5,548 nt of DNA from Bacillota bacterium (lineage in GTDB: Bacteria; Bacillota; Clostridia; Lachnospirales; Anaerotignaceae), in NCBI GenBank assembly GCA_017547125.1, contig JAFYQL010000162.1, forward strand, positions 1 to 5,548, in the 5' to 3' direction. Below, piece after piece: positions 5,458-5,548 of the stretch. The notes under the pieces are model-generated. The model was not told where the DNA came from. It did no database searches and saw nothing but the letters and a program-made list of their open reading frames with translations. Each line of letters starts with the position of its first letter. The first letter of the stretch is position 1. A program made the translations under genes and the position numbers.

Positions 5458-5548
5458 ATGGGACAGGTTATTAAGGGCAAGCCGGTTGCAGATGCCATTA
5501 CAGCTGAACTTCAGAAGGATGTTGAGGCTTTAAAGGCGCAGGGCATTA
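5458..5548 (+). CDS. folD: Methylenetetrahydrofolate dehydrogenase / methenyltetrahydrofolate cyclohydrolase, N-terminus only
   Basis: FolD is a bifunctional cytoplasmic enzyme that interconverts 5,10-methylene-, 5,10-methenyl- and 10-formyl-THF with NADP or NAD. Only the first 30 codons are inside the window. They read MGQVIKGKPVADAITAEL and continue to a VEALKAQGI segment. This matches the family's opening pattern xxIxGKxxAxxIxxELxxxVxxLxxxG. The GAGGTG Shine-Dalgarno (5447-5452) sits 5 nt before the ATG. The gene directly follows fhs, a common pairing because Fhs makes the FolD substrate. I see no convincing private promoter between the fhs terminator and the start codon, so transcription probably comes through the terminator. 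The catalytic lysine and cofactor-binding domain lie beyond the window, so the call rests on the N-terminal pattern and on context. Confidence 0.85.
   Translation, partial: MGQVIKGKPVADAITAELQKDVEALKAQGI

Overview
The window looks like an ordinary chromosomal segment of an anaerobic, low-to-moderate-GC Gram-positive bacterium, most likely class Clostridia. The reasons are strong AGGAGG-type ribosome binding sites, U-rich intrinsic terminators after nearly every transcription unit, an AT-rich codon style (CTT, ACA, AGA, GAA), and a full-length formate-tetrahydrofolate ligase, which is typical of fermentative or acetogenic Clostridia. All genes lie on the + strand. I see no rRNA, tRNA, insertion sequence, CRISPR array or phage gene.

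Layout. (1) Bases 2-1429 hold lysS, lysyl-tRNA synthetase, missing only its first few codons at the window edge, closed by a strong terminator at 1435-1488. (2) Bases 1582-2499 encode a 305-residue integral membrane protein of unknown substrate. It has its own promoter and a terminator that overlaps its stop codon. The protein is an internal duplication, and each half resembles an HPP-type membrane domain. (3) Bases 2500-2819 are non-coding. They hold an inverted repeat, AT-rich direct repeats, a second free-standing terminator (2663-2695), and a compact promoter region for panB in which a sigma-A extended -10 promoter overlaps a near-consensus sigma-54 (-24/-12) element. (4) panB (2820-3650), fhs (3691-5373) and the start of folD (5458 to the window end) follow.

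The last three genes form a one-carbon/tetrahydrofolate group. Fhs makes 10-formyl-THF from formate, FolD interconverts 10-formyl-, methenyl- and methylene-THF, and PanB spends 5,10-methylene-THF to make ketopantoate for coenzyme A. An intrinsic terminator between fhs and folD suggests that folD is expressed at a lower level or by read-through.

I did not find a clear new biological system. The items most worth a second look are the dual-sigma-like promoter with an operator-like palindrome in front of panB, the duplicated HPP-like membrane protein, and the orphan terminator with its upstream repeats.
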